DNA of 64,000 bases, taken from positions 1,426,001-1,490,000 of the forward strand of contig JAIXMF010000001.1 of the NCBI GenBank assembly GCA_025201365.1, in the 5' to 3' direction. The position numbers and the translations under genes were made by a program. The notes beneath the pieces are model-generated. The model did no database searches. It had not been told where the DNA came from and saw only the letters and a list, made by a program, of their open reading frames with translations. Source of the stretch: Syncephalis plumigaleata (lineage: Eukaryota > Zoopagomycota > Zoopagomycetes > Zoopagales > Piptocephalidaceae). Shown here piece after piece: positions 24,871-37,111 of the stretch; the first letter of the stretch is position 1, and each line of letters begins with the position of its first letter.

Positions 24871-26875
24871 CTACTGAGCCAAACCAATCGCCGAAATAAT
24901 ATCGGCCCTTAACACTCGAGATAGAGTGTCGGACCAACGAGCTGGCAATATACGATCGAATGCACTGCCGTTATTATTATTGGTGGTGGCGGTGGCGTCA
25001 TTAGTAGTAACCGTAATCGATCGTTGTTCCGCTGATTCCGTAGGCATTTGCTGCGGTAGATCGATGGTAGGGGTTTGGCTTCGTTCACGTTGATAACGGT
25101 CTTTCTTTTGCAATTTAGCAAGCTCCTCGACTGCTTGTAAAGCCGATGGTATAACACGGGGCATATACTCGACAAGCGTGTCATCGTGGTTAGCCTTCGT
25201 GGGATCGCAGCTGGCTCTACCTGGATTGACCATCATCGTCAAGTCGAGTTGGCCATTCTTAGCAGGCGTGATATACTGCTGCTGATGCTCAGCGTCGGCC
25301 GAATGATGATTGATACAGGATAGATCGGTGGAGGACGTGCCGGGTGTCGGTGTCGAGTGAATCTCGTCGTCGCTCTCAACTTCGGTCGAGTCATCCAACG
25401 TGCTCTCCTCAAGCGATGGTGTCGGTGATGGTGGCATCACATCGTCGTCACTACCATTGCTCACGGCAGCGGCTTGACAGTCGATCGTGATAGCATGATG
25501 ATGTTCCGGCGATTGCTTCACCTCATCGTGCGCACTAATCACCGAGGCCACATCTTCACATACCACGTCGGACCAAAAGTTAACACACGACGTACCGATT
25601 CATACAGCTCATTCAGGGTGCAGCGTGTATGAGGATTTGGATCGAGTGCTCGGCGTAGAATACGATGCACATCTTCCGTAACGGGTAGGATACGAGCGAG
25701 GGCACGATGTGGATCACGTAGATAGTAAGCGTAGGCTTGATCCGACATATCTGCTCGTCGCCATGGATTACGACGACTTGTTAGATTACAAAGCAGAATA
25801 CCTAATGACCAGACATCGCTGGCCGACGTACTATAGGCATGAGGAGCGGGTAAGACAAAGCCATCGTCGTCGTCCTCTTCATCTTCACTCTGGCTGTGGA
25901 AACCATAACGATAGGGGATGGAATCGTTGAGCTCGTCATTATCCGAGTCCGAGTCGTATCCGTGGATCCTACGCGCAATAAACATTCTAATGGAAAAGGA
26001 GTCATGTCACACACATAAATATGTAAACAAATCATTTGTTAGCATGGTGACACCACTGATAGTACAACACACACCACCGCAAACACACCGAGAGGAATAA
26101 CTCAAGTGATGTTTGCTATATCCCACAAAAAGTCAAAGTTAATTACCTGGACTCATGTAGAAAGGCGAGCCACATCCACGTTCAGTGCTCCAGGCATGCT
26201 CGGTCGCTAGACCAAAATCGCCCAGGCAAACGTGTAAACGACCATCACGGCCACGTTGGACCAATAGATTCTCGGGCTTAATGTCACGATGATAAACGCC
26301 TACACGATGGCAATGGGAGACCGCTTGGCAGGCTTCGAGGAAGAGACGTCTCGCCTCACGCTCACCACCACGTAGACCCACGTCACAAATAAGGGAGAAG
26401 AGATCACCCTCTGGACAGTAGTCAAGGACTAGGTAAGCGCCGAATGCATTGTAGGCTGCATCGTGTAACGACAGGACGCGCGGATGATTGGAGCAACGAG
26501 AATGCAGCGTTGCTTCGAACCGATGCTGTACGGATGGTACCTGTGGTGCGGCCGGCATATCACGCAATTTGCAGCGTAGGACGTCTTTGCTATAGGTGGC
26601 CAAATGGTTTAGCTGACTATCGTTTGGCATATGCTTGACGGCATAGCACTGACGACTTGTTCCTCGATGGCTTCATAGACGGTACCGCTGGCACCACTGT
26701 TAAGGACACGGGTCAAGCGAAGACGGAATCGTTCGGTCTTGAGGGTTTGCCCCAATAGTGGAGCTTCGGGCGTGGGTTCAGCGGTGGGTAAAGGCGGCAG
26801 TTGTTGCTGATCCGACAATGACGACATCTGAGCGGAACCTGCTTCGTTCATGCGATGACGAGTGCAATGTGCCAT
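24871..26875 (-). CDS. Ran1/Sks1-type protein kinase (kinase 2), apparent frame breaks
   Basis: Second Ran1-like kinase. From the ATG at 26875: Pro/Gln-rich start, glycine loop NSGASGTVYEAI, CYAVKHM lysine, LDYCPEGDLFSLI, YHRDIKPENLL, LGDFGLATEH, GCGSPFYMSP|E(C), SDVWSLGILLCNL and a 230-residue Asp/Ser/Thr-rich tail to 24871. The intron (26146-25987) lies at the same phase-1 point in the SPE codon as in kinases 1 and 3. The frame changes near 26648 (before the catalytic Lys), near 25975 (just after SPEC) and probably near 25585 (end of kinase domain). Each is equal to one missing base. Catalytic motifs are otherwise intact, so assembly error and recent decay are both possible. Confidence 0.8.
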
Positions 26876-28228
26876 GATTACTGCAATGGTAATGGTGGCA
26901 ATAATAGTAACAATGGTTATTGTCGTAATAAAATAATACAATGATGATGATATGAGCTATCAATCAGTCAATGGGATACACAATACCGAGATAGGTAGAA
27001 TCCAAGTAGAAAGATGATTGGTGACAACAAAACAATTTGTAGTCACACAACAGGAGATACCGCCCACAAGCGATAAGTGGAAGGCTCAAATAGGCGTACA
27101 CACACACGCGCGTGGCAGTTGGGAACACGGATCGTAGTAGATGGGTGTGTGCGAATGGAAATAAAGAGGAGGGACGTCCTTACAATCGAGAGACGTTTAT
27201 AATAAAATACAGCAAGGATATAGGAGGAACACAGTTGTCGTCAACAACAATGGTGAGGACAGCAAATTTTGTATGAAATGATACGAGGTGTGTTAACGTA
27301 TAATACAAACACACACAACACCACGTAAGAATATACAACAAGTACTGTTAGAAAAAATAAATAGAATAAAGATCGTTAATAGTTAAACAGAGCTACAAGG
27401 CGACTAGCCGTAAAGGTAAGAGGGTACACGTAAGAGAAAATAAGGGCGGTCTAGTCTCGTTGATCGATAGGTAAAACAAAGTAGTGTTTACCACAATAAA
27501 TGAATGAATGAATGAATGATGTTATAAAAGCTAGGTGTAGTGAAAGAAAAGGATGAATGCAACTAGCAAGTGGAGGGCAATATACAAGCAATGATGTGTA
27601 CACGCTCCAACACCTAAGAAATCCTTAGTAAAAAAAAGACAACACACGGTCACAATTAACAGACCGACAACGACAATCACGGTAGAGAGAATGAGTGAGT
27701 GAGAAAGAGGATGGATTGCCACGTAAAACAAGGAAATGATGCCGAGTACGTAACCGATCAAAAAGGTACCAGACGACTCGACGGCAACACAGTATCAATG
27801 ATAAATAAAATGAATATAAAAAAGAAAAGGATACACTCAATGACAATGGCTTGAGAACGAGTGAGTGAGTGAGTAAGTAAGTGAGTAAGTAAGAGGATAA
27901 TGATGACGATGGTGATGACGATGATTGTGACAGCGACAGTTAAAAAAAGAGAAAGATAAAAGGATATCGAAGGTGATAATGATAAGCGTGTACAAGAGTG
28001 AGAAAGAATAAGATGATGAAAAGACAACGAAAAAGGTCGTTGAAGAAAGGCGCGATTGAAGCAGCCAACTAATGAAGAGTAGAAGTTAAAGAAACTGGGG
28101 CGGTTAACGCGACGTAGCACGTTCTTTTATGGATAGCGTCGATGTTGCTAATAATAATAATGATGATGATTGTGATGTGAGGCATGGCTATGCCGCGTGG
28201 ATGAGCGGGGTGATGATGACAGACTTTG

Positions 28229-28230
<2 letters not shown>

Positions 28231-28262
<32 letters not shown>
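28231..28262 (+). repeat. (GT)n dinucleotide microsatellite
   Basis: About 15-16 uninterrupted GT units followed by degenerate TATG units. Confidence 0.85.
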
Positions 28263-28273
<11 letters not shown>

Positions 28274-31178
28274 CGTGTGTATGTGACAATGATAGAGAGG
28301 ATGGTCATAGTAGTGGTGGTAAGAATAGTAGTACTACTTGTAATGGTAGGAACAGTAGTAAAGTGGCGATGATTGTGTAGCACTCAATCACTTAGAGAGA
28401 CATCGTGTCATTCTCTTCTTTAGTGACTGCATGGGCGAATGGTTCATTGAGTAAGGGGATACAGATAAAATGGCACACTGGTCCTACACAATAGGAACTG
28501 CATTAGCAGAAACAGGAACAAAGATGCATGGAATACAAGTAGGAAAGAAAGGATGAGCGAACAAGCCAGTAGAATGCCCGGAAAAGGGGCGAAAGGGCGT
28601 ACAGAAAAATGCGTGCAAAGGGTGAGAATGGAAGGACGATACAATCAACAGAGAGAAAGAAGAGAGAGAGGAAAGAGAGGAGGGAAGAGACACACACCAA
28701 GTATAGTAGTAATTGTGTATTCGTGGCGATTGTAGTTTCTCACTACGCTTTCTACGAAAGAACAGCCATCCAGTAAATTCAACTCCGTTTATTCGTTAAA
28801 CCCATTTGTACATTTGTACGTGTGTATATGTGTGAGTGCGTACGTACGTGCGTAGGCCAAATACTACCACATCTGTACTGTCACTTTGTCAATGGTCCAC
28901 CACTCCACTGGCCCCGTTCTGCTCAATTCGTCCAGTGCTGTTCACTGTCATCGTGCACGTACCAGCCTGATTGTGACGGCATTCTCATTCAAACCTCGAC
29001 TTGATAGTCGACATGCATCAATGTCAAAATGCGGGGAATGCCATTGTGACGGTGATATTCAGCATAGCGTAAATGTATGCAACCACCACAGCTTAGAATG
29101 ATGATGATGAGAAAGCCAATAAACATGAAGCTATCGTAGAACAACAACAACAACAACAATAGCATGATGATGCATGTTTATTGATGCTACCACTGTCAAC
29201 CTATGCTCAATCATCGTTGGTGTAGTAGCAGTCAATCAAGTCATGTCGCCTTTGTACTCGTTGACTAACTGGTTTATGGACTGGTACTAGATGTTTAGAT
29301 TTCTAGATATCTAAATGTCCATTCATCAGTACATAAGTGGTATGAATATCAATAACATATGGGAAAGTGACATCAATCATGATGTCAATGTAGTATCATT
29401 TAGGTGACGTAGATGCTAAACACATATTAGCACGAATACGACAATCAAGGCATCGTCTCCGTTAGCTTCCATACCATTCTAATAATGTTCGGAAGATGGT
29501 AATACGTTGTGGTGAAACAAGCTTCCAACACTAATGCGTACAAAGGATCAGGACTCATCGAATCTATCCAGCCTTTCTACTGAGACCTGACTTGACCTGA
29601 CTTGACATATCCGCGCGTTAATAGGTGCATCATTACAGATGTGTCGTTTTCCTTCTTTTTTCTGTTACTTTTGATTCTTACAGAATGGAACAACTACGAG
29701 TAGACATGTCTTCTGATTAACGATTGGTTATTACATGTCTATTGAAATGCATTCTGCAGTCAAGCAGGTTGGTTTTGCTTTATGACATGAGAGTGCATAT
29801 TTGATCATGCAGTCAAATGTTTCGACTTTGACGTCAAGAAAAAAAGAATGTAGTCATCGTCGACGTTTACCCCCCCCTTACTTGGGATGGCTACTGCTAC
29901 TGCGGTCATTGTACCAATTGCTGTTCTATCTGCTAACTGCAACGACTTTTCTCGTGTAGCGAGGATGCCAACCATTCGTTCCTTACCAGTTGATATTGCT
30001 TTGCTCCCAGCTATTCTTTGGAACTGCGCCATATCACCATTTGGCTTGTTCGTTATTCTACTAGTGTCGTGTGCCGTGCGTCGTGTGCCGTGCGTCGTGT
30101 CGTGTCTCTTTCTCTACGCTATTACCATCGATCATTTGGCCGAGTGCGGACAAGCACACGGTAGTACAACGGAGTATGAAAGAATAACAATGCGGTTATT
30201 CTAAACTATGGACTCACACGTTAGATTATGAAGACCGTTTGGTGAGGGAACGATGAACCAGGCTGGCCAGAACACTACAAGCAAGTACATGTTCAGCGCT
30301 TGGCTTAATCGCTCATTTTGTCTGCTTGGAAGCACAACGGGATAAACTATTCAGTCATGTTTTCTTATTTGCATTAACCGGATTAGAAGCATAATAACTT
30401 TCTAAAGTGGATTTTAGCTGGTTATAGTCTGTGATTAGTGCTGCTGCTGCTGCTACTGCTGCTACAGGATGCAGATAATGGAATAAACTTTCTAGAGATT
30501 GGTTATTTCAATTAATATGGATATGCCATTACTATACATTTTAGCAAATGATTAATGTATGAATATGTAGTTATTCGTTTATTGCAATGATGATTACAGC
30601 AAGTATACATCATAGACAAAATCTAAGGATAAAAGTCCATGCAAGCAAGTCTGTCATCTGTGTACACACAAACACACGCACACACACAGAGAGAGAGAGA
30701 CATGCGCGTGTTTTCGTCTGGGGTACAGATGATACCTGTCCCAGTTACAACTACGATTACTTCTTGACGCCATTCCTATCCAATCATCTAAGCAATGGTC
30801 GCGCAGCTAAGCGGCCAACATTCGGACAGGTAGAAATATGGCCTTGAACATCCAAACGGCTACGCAACCATAAGCACCAATAAAGTACATGATACTATTA
30901 TTGGTTAATTTTCTTATTGAAACTAGGGACATAGAAGATAGAAGAATATAGAAAGCATCACGAATGGAACCTATCCTTTTTCTTATCTCTACCACCACCA
31001 TAGCGGTAATGGTCATGTTATGGAATAAATGTTGATCCATCATTACTTGTCAATGGCCGGTAGAGGCAATAAATCGTGAATAGATAGGCTGCCTTCGCGT
31101 AACGTGACTAGTGTCTAAATCAATTTATCGCTATCAATGCGTATCTCTTTATGGTTGATGCCATTATAGCAAAATAAT

Positions 31179-31180
<2 letters not shown>

Positions 31181-31209
<29 letters not shown>
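31181..31209 (+). repeat. (ACT)n trinucleotide microsatellite
   Basis: About nine ACT units in noncoding DNA. Confidence 0.8.
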
Positions 31210-31210
<1 letters not shown>

Positions 31211-32145
31211 TCTCATTCTTATTATTAGTACTGTCTGTGCTAAAAGTAGTACAGTGTAACACAACTAAGAAAGGAAGGATATAGCCGAAAAGAAAATGAT
31301 GCCAGTCTCTCTCTCTCTCTATCCACTTCTCTATCTCTAATCAGCAACCATAATTGGCACCAAAGGGAAATAAATCCGAGTACGAAAGGCGTGGCATCGA
31401 CTCGATGGAGCGTACACACACAATACCACTAAAAGCACCATTACACAGGGCGTTTGCCTGCACACCACCGTACTGTAAGCGGTAGCACACTAGTCCTGCA
31501 TTCACTTAAATAGAAACACCACTAGCATCGGGACAAACAGGGATGGGAATGGCAACTGTTGTGGCAACTGTTGTGACATGGAGAACGAACAACGCAAAGT
31601 CGAAGAAGCTTGGCGGATAATCACAACAATAGCGAAGGGAAAAAAGGACGCGTCCAGTTGTGATGCTTGTCAGACAGGCTGGTCTATTCGGCGATGGGTG
31701 TACTAGACAATGGTTACTGTGGTTGGCGTTGCCATTGAGTGACAGAAATAAGCGAATAAGCAGGTAGTAGGACAGATGTACGATACGAATCACATGCTAT
31801 TACAGATATCGATCGCGTATTATGTACAATATTGGTTGAGAAATGTGATAGGCTCGGTAAACGCCAAATAGATCGTTTCATACAATGGCAGGAATAGTAA
31901 TGCATCGTGGAACAAGAGGAGACTGTCACTACACTCAAGTCGAAATGATAGAACCCGTTGTACTGACATAAACAAATAGCATCAAGTTAAGTGTTAGTTA
32001 CGCATTGTGCTGTATTGGATTGGCAATGGTCCATTATCTCCAAGAGGATTGTTTGTTTTCTCCCTTCCCTCTCTCTCCTTCTCTCTCTCTCCTTCTCTCT
32101 CTCTCTTTCGGTATTACTTGATATTGATTGGTCGTATATAGGAAA

Positions 32146-32823
32146 ATGCCTGTACACTCTCGATGGAAATCACTTCAAGTTGGACCGACTCATTTAGTAG
32201 GACTACGCGTGTTATGGTCGGATGACACGGTGGAGGCATTGGAACAATCAAATGCAAATGATATTTTCGACGGAGATAATGGTGCTTTATTCAATGTAGG
32301 CGTAAAATGAATACATGGTGAATTCAATGGTTAATAATGCATATGTGTTCATCTTCTTTCCGCAGCAAGTACTCGATGTAATCAATCCAGTGATATGGCA
32401 AGAACTTGATGGATTGGCAATGCCACGTACGGCATCCTATTGGCAACAAGATGATGGACAAAGTGGCTTGTATAGTGGAGGTAAAGCAAGGAGGAAACAA
32501 ATGACGCGTATTCCACTTATATGTTATGCACTTTTAGAACGATTTGTACTCGATTACCGCTGGGTGGAAGAACCGATGCACACTACCGTGTATATGGTTC
32601 ATGTAAGTGTAGACAATCGTGTTGATTAGAAATGAATGAATGCTGTCCTCCTAACAGTATGGCAATCATTGATTGATGACACTCGTAGAATACGCGTACT
32701 ACATCCTCTGTCGACTATCGCACACGATCATTATGGCCGCGCACACTCTGGATTACTCTGCTGCCTACATCGAGTAAACAAGCTTTAACCAAAGAGGATA
32801 TACGCGTTTATCTCGAACATTAA
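32146..32823 (+). CDS. Unrecognised conserved-looking small protein, four exons
   Basis: I do not recognise this family. Four exons, 32146-32295, 32366-32480, 32538-32602 and 32689-32823, all with consensus GT..AG borders and matching phases, give 154 residues. It starts with MPVHSRWKSLQVGPTHLVG, has a central DVINPVIWQELDGLAM and FVLDYRWVEEP, and ends with SLWPRTLWITLLP and TKEDIRVYLEH. The high Trp content, even coding texture and frame-keeping across three short introns argue for a real gene. There is no signal peptide, membrane helix or zinc-binding pattern. A CT-rich tract lies directly upstream. The last acceptor (TAG at 32686-32688) was chosen over the nearer CAG because only it avoids an immediate stop. 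Confidence 0.72.
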
Positions 32824-32922
32824 ATAGTAGCGTTTAAATATAATATCATATTTGTTTATTTAGTGCTTATAAATTGATCATGTAATCTTGTTCATCGTTC
32901 TCCATATTATCACGTCTATCTA

Positions 32923-33384
32923 TTAGATAAAGAATTTCTTCCATTTTTTGTTGCGGCGTTGCACCTGTTTCTTTGTCAAGTGTGCACGCTTCGCTTTCTT
33001 ATTCTCTGGTTGCTTGGATGTATCTTGCATCATTGCATCATCTAAGGATCAATAGAGAGAGAGAGAGAGAAAGAGAGATGCATTAATTTCCATATGTTTA
33101 TCACTAATTGCTATATACATCTCACTTGTTTGTCATAACTTACCATTGTCAGTGTTACTATTGGCAAGCTTGGATTCCTTCGCTGCTTTAGCTAAACCTG
33201 TATTCTGCACGTCCATAGTATTCTCTTGCTCTTCTTTGGCTTCCTTTACGTATTCGGCTTCCTTTAGCTTGGCCTGTTTGACCGCTAAACGCTCCACTCG
33301 TTCCGTCTCCACTTTACCGAATAGATTGTCACGTTTGATAGCGCGAAAACGCCGTTTTGACTTTGAACGAATTGACTTGGCCAT
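32923..33384 (-). CDS. LLPH/UPF0642-family nucleolar basic protein
   Basis: Small, highly basic protein of 119 residues with two minus-strand exons, 33384-33144 and 33041-32923. The start MAKSIRSKSKRRFRAIKR is the hallmark of the UPF0642/LLPH family (yeast YBL028C, human LLPH), nucleolar proteins associated with pre-60S particles. The middle is a Lys/Glu/Ala-rich helix (ERLAVKQAKLKEAEYVKEA) and the C-terminus returns to a basic motif (QVQRRNKKWKKFF). The start is fixed by the conserved MAKS. It is convergent with the four-exon gene to its left and divergent from USP5 to its right. Confidence 0.88.
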
Positions 33385-33842
33385 GGCTGCACAATAGAAG
33401 ATAGTCGTAGCAAGCAAGTGGAATCAGACAATAGTAATACAAAGCAACAATTAAAAAAATAAAAACTAAAAAATAGCAGATAGTTGTGTGCGCACTATGA
33501 GGGCAAATGAAAATGAACGATGGTAAGAAGAAAAAAAGTAAAAAAATATTAACTAAGCATGTTGATCTGTTATCGATGTTTATCATCATTTGAGGTAAAG
33601 TGGAGATGTCAGTCATTTAACGTTTATGCTCTCTCCCCTTTGCATTTGTATTCTTGACGTAAACACTTGGTCACTCTTAACTACTACTGTTACTACTACT
33701 ACTGTTACTACGCTATTGCCAATCAAAGTCAATTCTTGCTATTCCTAGGATAACACTGACATTTACTGTTTCTACTCAGCTAATACTTGGATTCCCTTCT
33801 AGAATAGACGAGCGTCTATAGTATAGTTTATTACACTTCAGT
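33385..33842. promoter_or_regulatory. Divergent promoter region of LLPH and USP5 genes
   Basis: About 460 nt, AT-rich, with T/A tracts and ACT runs (33680-33710). It must carry both promoters. No distinct TATA box identified. Confidence 0.4.
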
Positions 33843-36800
33843 ATGGCATCAGTTGCTACTTGCCCGCATTTGGAGAGTCAAAAGCTGACACCACCATCTG
33901 CATACACGCTAGTCTATCGTGAAGAGTGTACGCAATGCTTCGATACCGTGGTAAGTAGCCATGGATTACGTCTTAGTGGTAGGGTGGCGAGAGCACTAAC
34001 GGGTACGCGTTGAACATAGGATACCGAGGAAGGACTCGATGTTTGTCTATCGTGTTTTAACGGTGGCTGCACACATTCAGACCGTGCTCATGCGCGTAAA
34101 CATGCCGAGAAGAGACAGCATCCAATCGTGTTGAATATTCGTCGTCGTCCTAAAGTAGGCCGTGTAAGTAGAATATCGTGATGATGCTATATGAACTTAC
34201 CTGCTTGCTTGTTTGCTTGTTATTAATCAATCGTCCACTCACTATAAATAGGATGATGAACCACCTCAGAAGATAACTCGTCTAGCCATCGTGGAGGAGA
34301 GAGAATCCGATAAATACACGTATGACACGCGTGTCCGATGCTTATTCTGTCCGGATCAATCTCTAGAGATGACACCACAGGTAATGCATACATATATACA
34401 GATGCAATTATAGAGTGCGAGTAAACTGATCATTGTAATTCATTGCGCTGCATTCTAGCTAAACACGGTGGTTGAAGGAGTAATGTCCGCGTTAACAGCG
34501 AGTAAACAATCAGAAGTCAAAGCATGGGAGGCTGAGATTGTTCCATGCGAGCATATTCATCAGTTAGTACAAGTCGAGCGAGTTGCATTAAGCGAGCAAA
34601 GTAAGATGCGTCTATACGCTTTGACAATCATCAATGATGATATTAACCAATCGAACTCCTATGAATGTAGCACTTGCTCATTGCAGCCAATGCGAGCTAG
34701 ACAAGAATCTATGGCTTTGTCTTACTTGCGGCAATCTAGGCTGTGGTCGTCGTCAATACGATGGCAGCGGTGGCAACGGACATGGCTTGGAACATTTCAC
34801 GCAAACTGGACATGCATTATCGTGTAAACTTGGTACAATCACGCCAGAAGGCACCGCCGATGTCTACTGCTATCTGTGCGACGATGAACGTCTAGATCCG
34901 GATATCGCGCAACATTTGGGTCATTTTGGTATTCAGATTGACTCGCAACAGAAAACAGAGAAAAGCATGGCAGAATTGGTAAGAGCATATCCACTCTTCC
35001 TCTCACTCGATAGAATGACTCATATGTGCATGTACATTGCTCTCATTAGCAATTGGAACAAAATCTTAAATTCGATTTTAGTATGACTACAGAAGATGGA
35101 CGTCAATTAACACCACTATTTGGATCTGGTCTCACCGGATTGAAGAATCTCGGTAATAGGTAAGCATGAAGCAATATTATACTAGTATTTACTGGTAATA
35201 GACATGACACATTAATACAAATGAATCATTATCTAGTTGTTATATGGCTTCTGTAATTCAATCATTATTTGCTTTACCCGCTTATCAACAACGGTAAGTT
35301 ACAGAAATGTAATATTTACTGAATGCCTCATTAACAGAATGTGATAGTTACAATACACAGGATAAAGTATTGCATGAAGCGCAATGTGATAAATCACCGG
35401 CACAATGTTTCCATTGTCAAATGTATAAAATGGCCGATGGTCTATGGAGTGGTCGTTATTCAGTGCCTAGTACATTGAAGGAAAGCAATCAACAAGGAAC
35501 TACTGCCAATAATAATAATGATGAACATCGTGGTCAACATGGTATTGCACCATTCATGTTTAAATCGTTAATTGGCAAGGATCATCAAGAGTTCTCGACT
35601 ATGCGTCAACAGGTAGTGACATGGCCATATTGTTAATTGCTATACGCTAATCTTGCTATATCGTATGTCTAGGATGCATTTGAATTCTTCCAACATTGGA
35701 TCAAGATAACTGAACAGCAGGAACGTGTCACCGGACAGGATCCTACGAAATGTTTCCAGTTCGAATTAGAAGAGCGTCTACAATGTTTAAAGTGTAAACG
35801 AGTACGCTACACTAGACAGCCTACAACGTGTCTTCAATTGCCAGTACCTAAGCAGCCATCATCGGAGAATAAGGATGAATATGCACCGGTTCCGTTGGAG
35901 CAATGTTTCACGGCATTCAAGACTGAAGAGTATTTGAACTGGAAGTGCTCCGAATGTCAAGAGACGACAACGATTACCAAGTAATAATGAGTGTACATTC
36001 TAGCGATGTTAGTTGATTATTAACTTGTGTGTACCTTTGATATTCTAGATCAACACGACTAGCTTCATTCCCATCTGTACTCGTTGTTTGTCTACGTCGA
36101 TTCGAGTTTCGTAACTGGGTCCCGATCAAACTGAGTAAGTAGCGTATCACTTATTACTATTACTAGTGTCTAATGCGTCATTAGGTGTACCGGTTGTCTT
36201 GCCGGAAAAGACATTTAGCTTGGAGAGTATACAAGGTCATGGTAAACAGCCAGATGAAGAACTATTACCAGAAAGCAATGGTAATCTTATACTATGATAT
36301 CAATGATGTAGTATTGACAACAAGTATTCTAGATAAAGTGGAACAAAAGGTGGATGAGAATCTACTAGCCATGATGTTATCGATGGGATTGCCCGAATCA
36401 CATTGTCGTGCCGGTCTATTGGCCACTGGTAATAACAGTGCAGAATTAGCATTAGCATGGTGTTTCGAGAATCCCGAACAATCAAGTACAGGTGCGTGTA
36501 TTGATAGGGAAACAAATGAAATATATATATATACAATTTAACTTACTATCACTATTACTATTGCTATGGTAGATGCATCATCTGCTGATGTTCCTATGGA
36601 ATCAGTAGTGATGTTGATGGATATGGGTTTTACAGAGGCTCAAGCTCGAAAGGCACTACGTGAGACAGTAAGTAACATATTTGAATGGTAATAGTCATAG
36701 TAATAATCATCATTATAATGAATGTAGGATAACAATATGGAACGAGCTGTTGAATGGCTGTTTAGTCATCCGGAAGAGACAGGCGATGACACTGCACCAG

Positions 36801-37111
36801 CTGTATCATCTGGCAAGTATTGATATATGATCTAGTTTATACTAGGCTGACTATATTAATTGATGAATTACGATATAGATATGACTGAGGATGGCAATAA
36901 TACGACAAATGTCTATCATGGATCCACCAACTATCGCGTAACGAGTATTGTATCGCATCGAGGTACATCCGTTCATTGTGGTCATTATGTAGCACATATC
37001 AATAAGGATAACAACTGGGTGCTATTTAATGATAACAAAGTGGTAGAAGCGGGTGCACTACCTGAATCTGACATGTACGTTCTTGTATTGGAGCGTGTCG
37101 ATAATGCGTAA
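33843..37111 (+). CDS. UBP14: Ubiquitin carboxyl-terminal hydrolase 5/13 (UBP14) family
   Basis: Deubiquitinase that disassembles free ubiquitin chains. Fifteen exons (33843-33950 through 36879-37111) give about 774 residues, close to yeast Ubp14. Domain order: variant zinc finger (CTQCFDTV, CLSCFNGGCTHSDRAHARKH), canonical ZnF-UBP (CSQCELDKNLWLCLTCG, GHGLEHFTQTGHAL, YCYLCDDE), catalytic Cys box GLKNLGNSCYM, UBA1 (MMLSMGLPESHCRAGLLATG), UBA2 (LMDMGFTEAQARKAL) and catalytic His box HRGTSVHCGHYVAHI, followed by WVLFND. All phases agree. The exon starting at 35348 was set by frame (CGT-TAC-AAT after the TAG). The last intron, 36813-36878, has a GC donor (GCAAGT). There are no signs of decay. Confidence 0.95.

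Larger units (their letters stand above)
26876..32145. other. 5.3 kb repeat-rich gene desert
   Basis: No convincing gene. The plus strand is purine-rich from 26.9 to 28.7 kb, upstream of kinase 2. It holds a long (GT)n run at 28231-28262, (ACT)n at 31181-31209 and a CT-rich tract at 32070-32106. A frame at 29805-30032 (minus) with a possible splice donor was considered but has no recognisable feature. Confidence 0.5.

Noticed and set aside
24344-24937. 197-residue minus-strand open frame
   Set aside because: It overlaps the kinase 2 tail in another frame and is a random hydrophobic string without family features.
28231-28270. Regular repeat considered as CRISPR-like or telomeric
   Set aside because: A pure GT dinucleotide run without spacers, and not a telomere unit.
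29805-30032. Possible short minus-strand gene with a GTAAGG donor next to a C-run
   Set aside because: No second exon that keeps frame and no recognisable motif were found, so the evidence is too weak.
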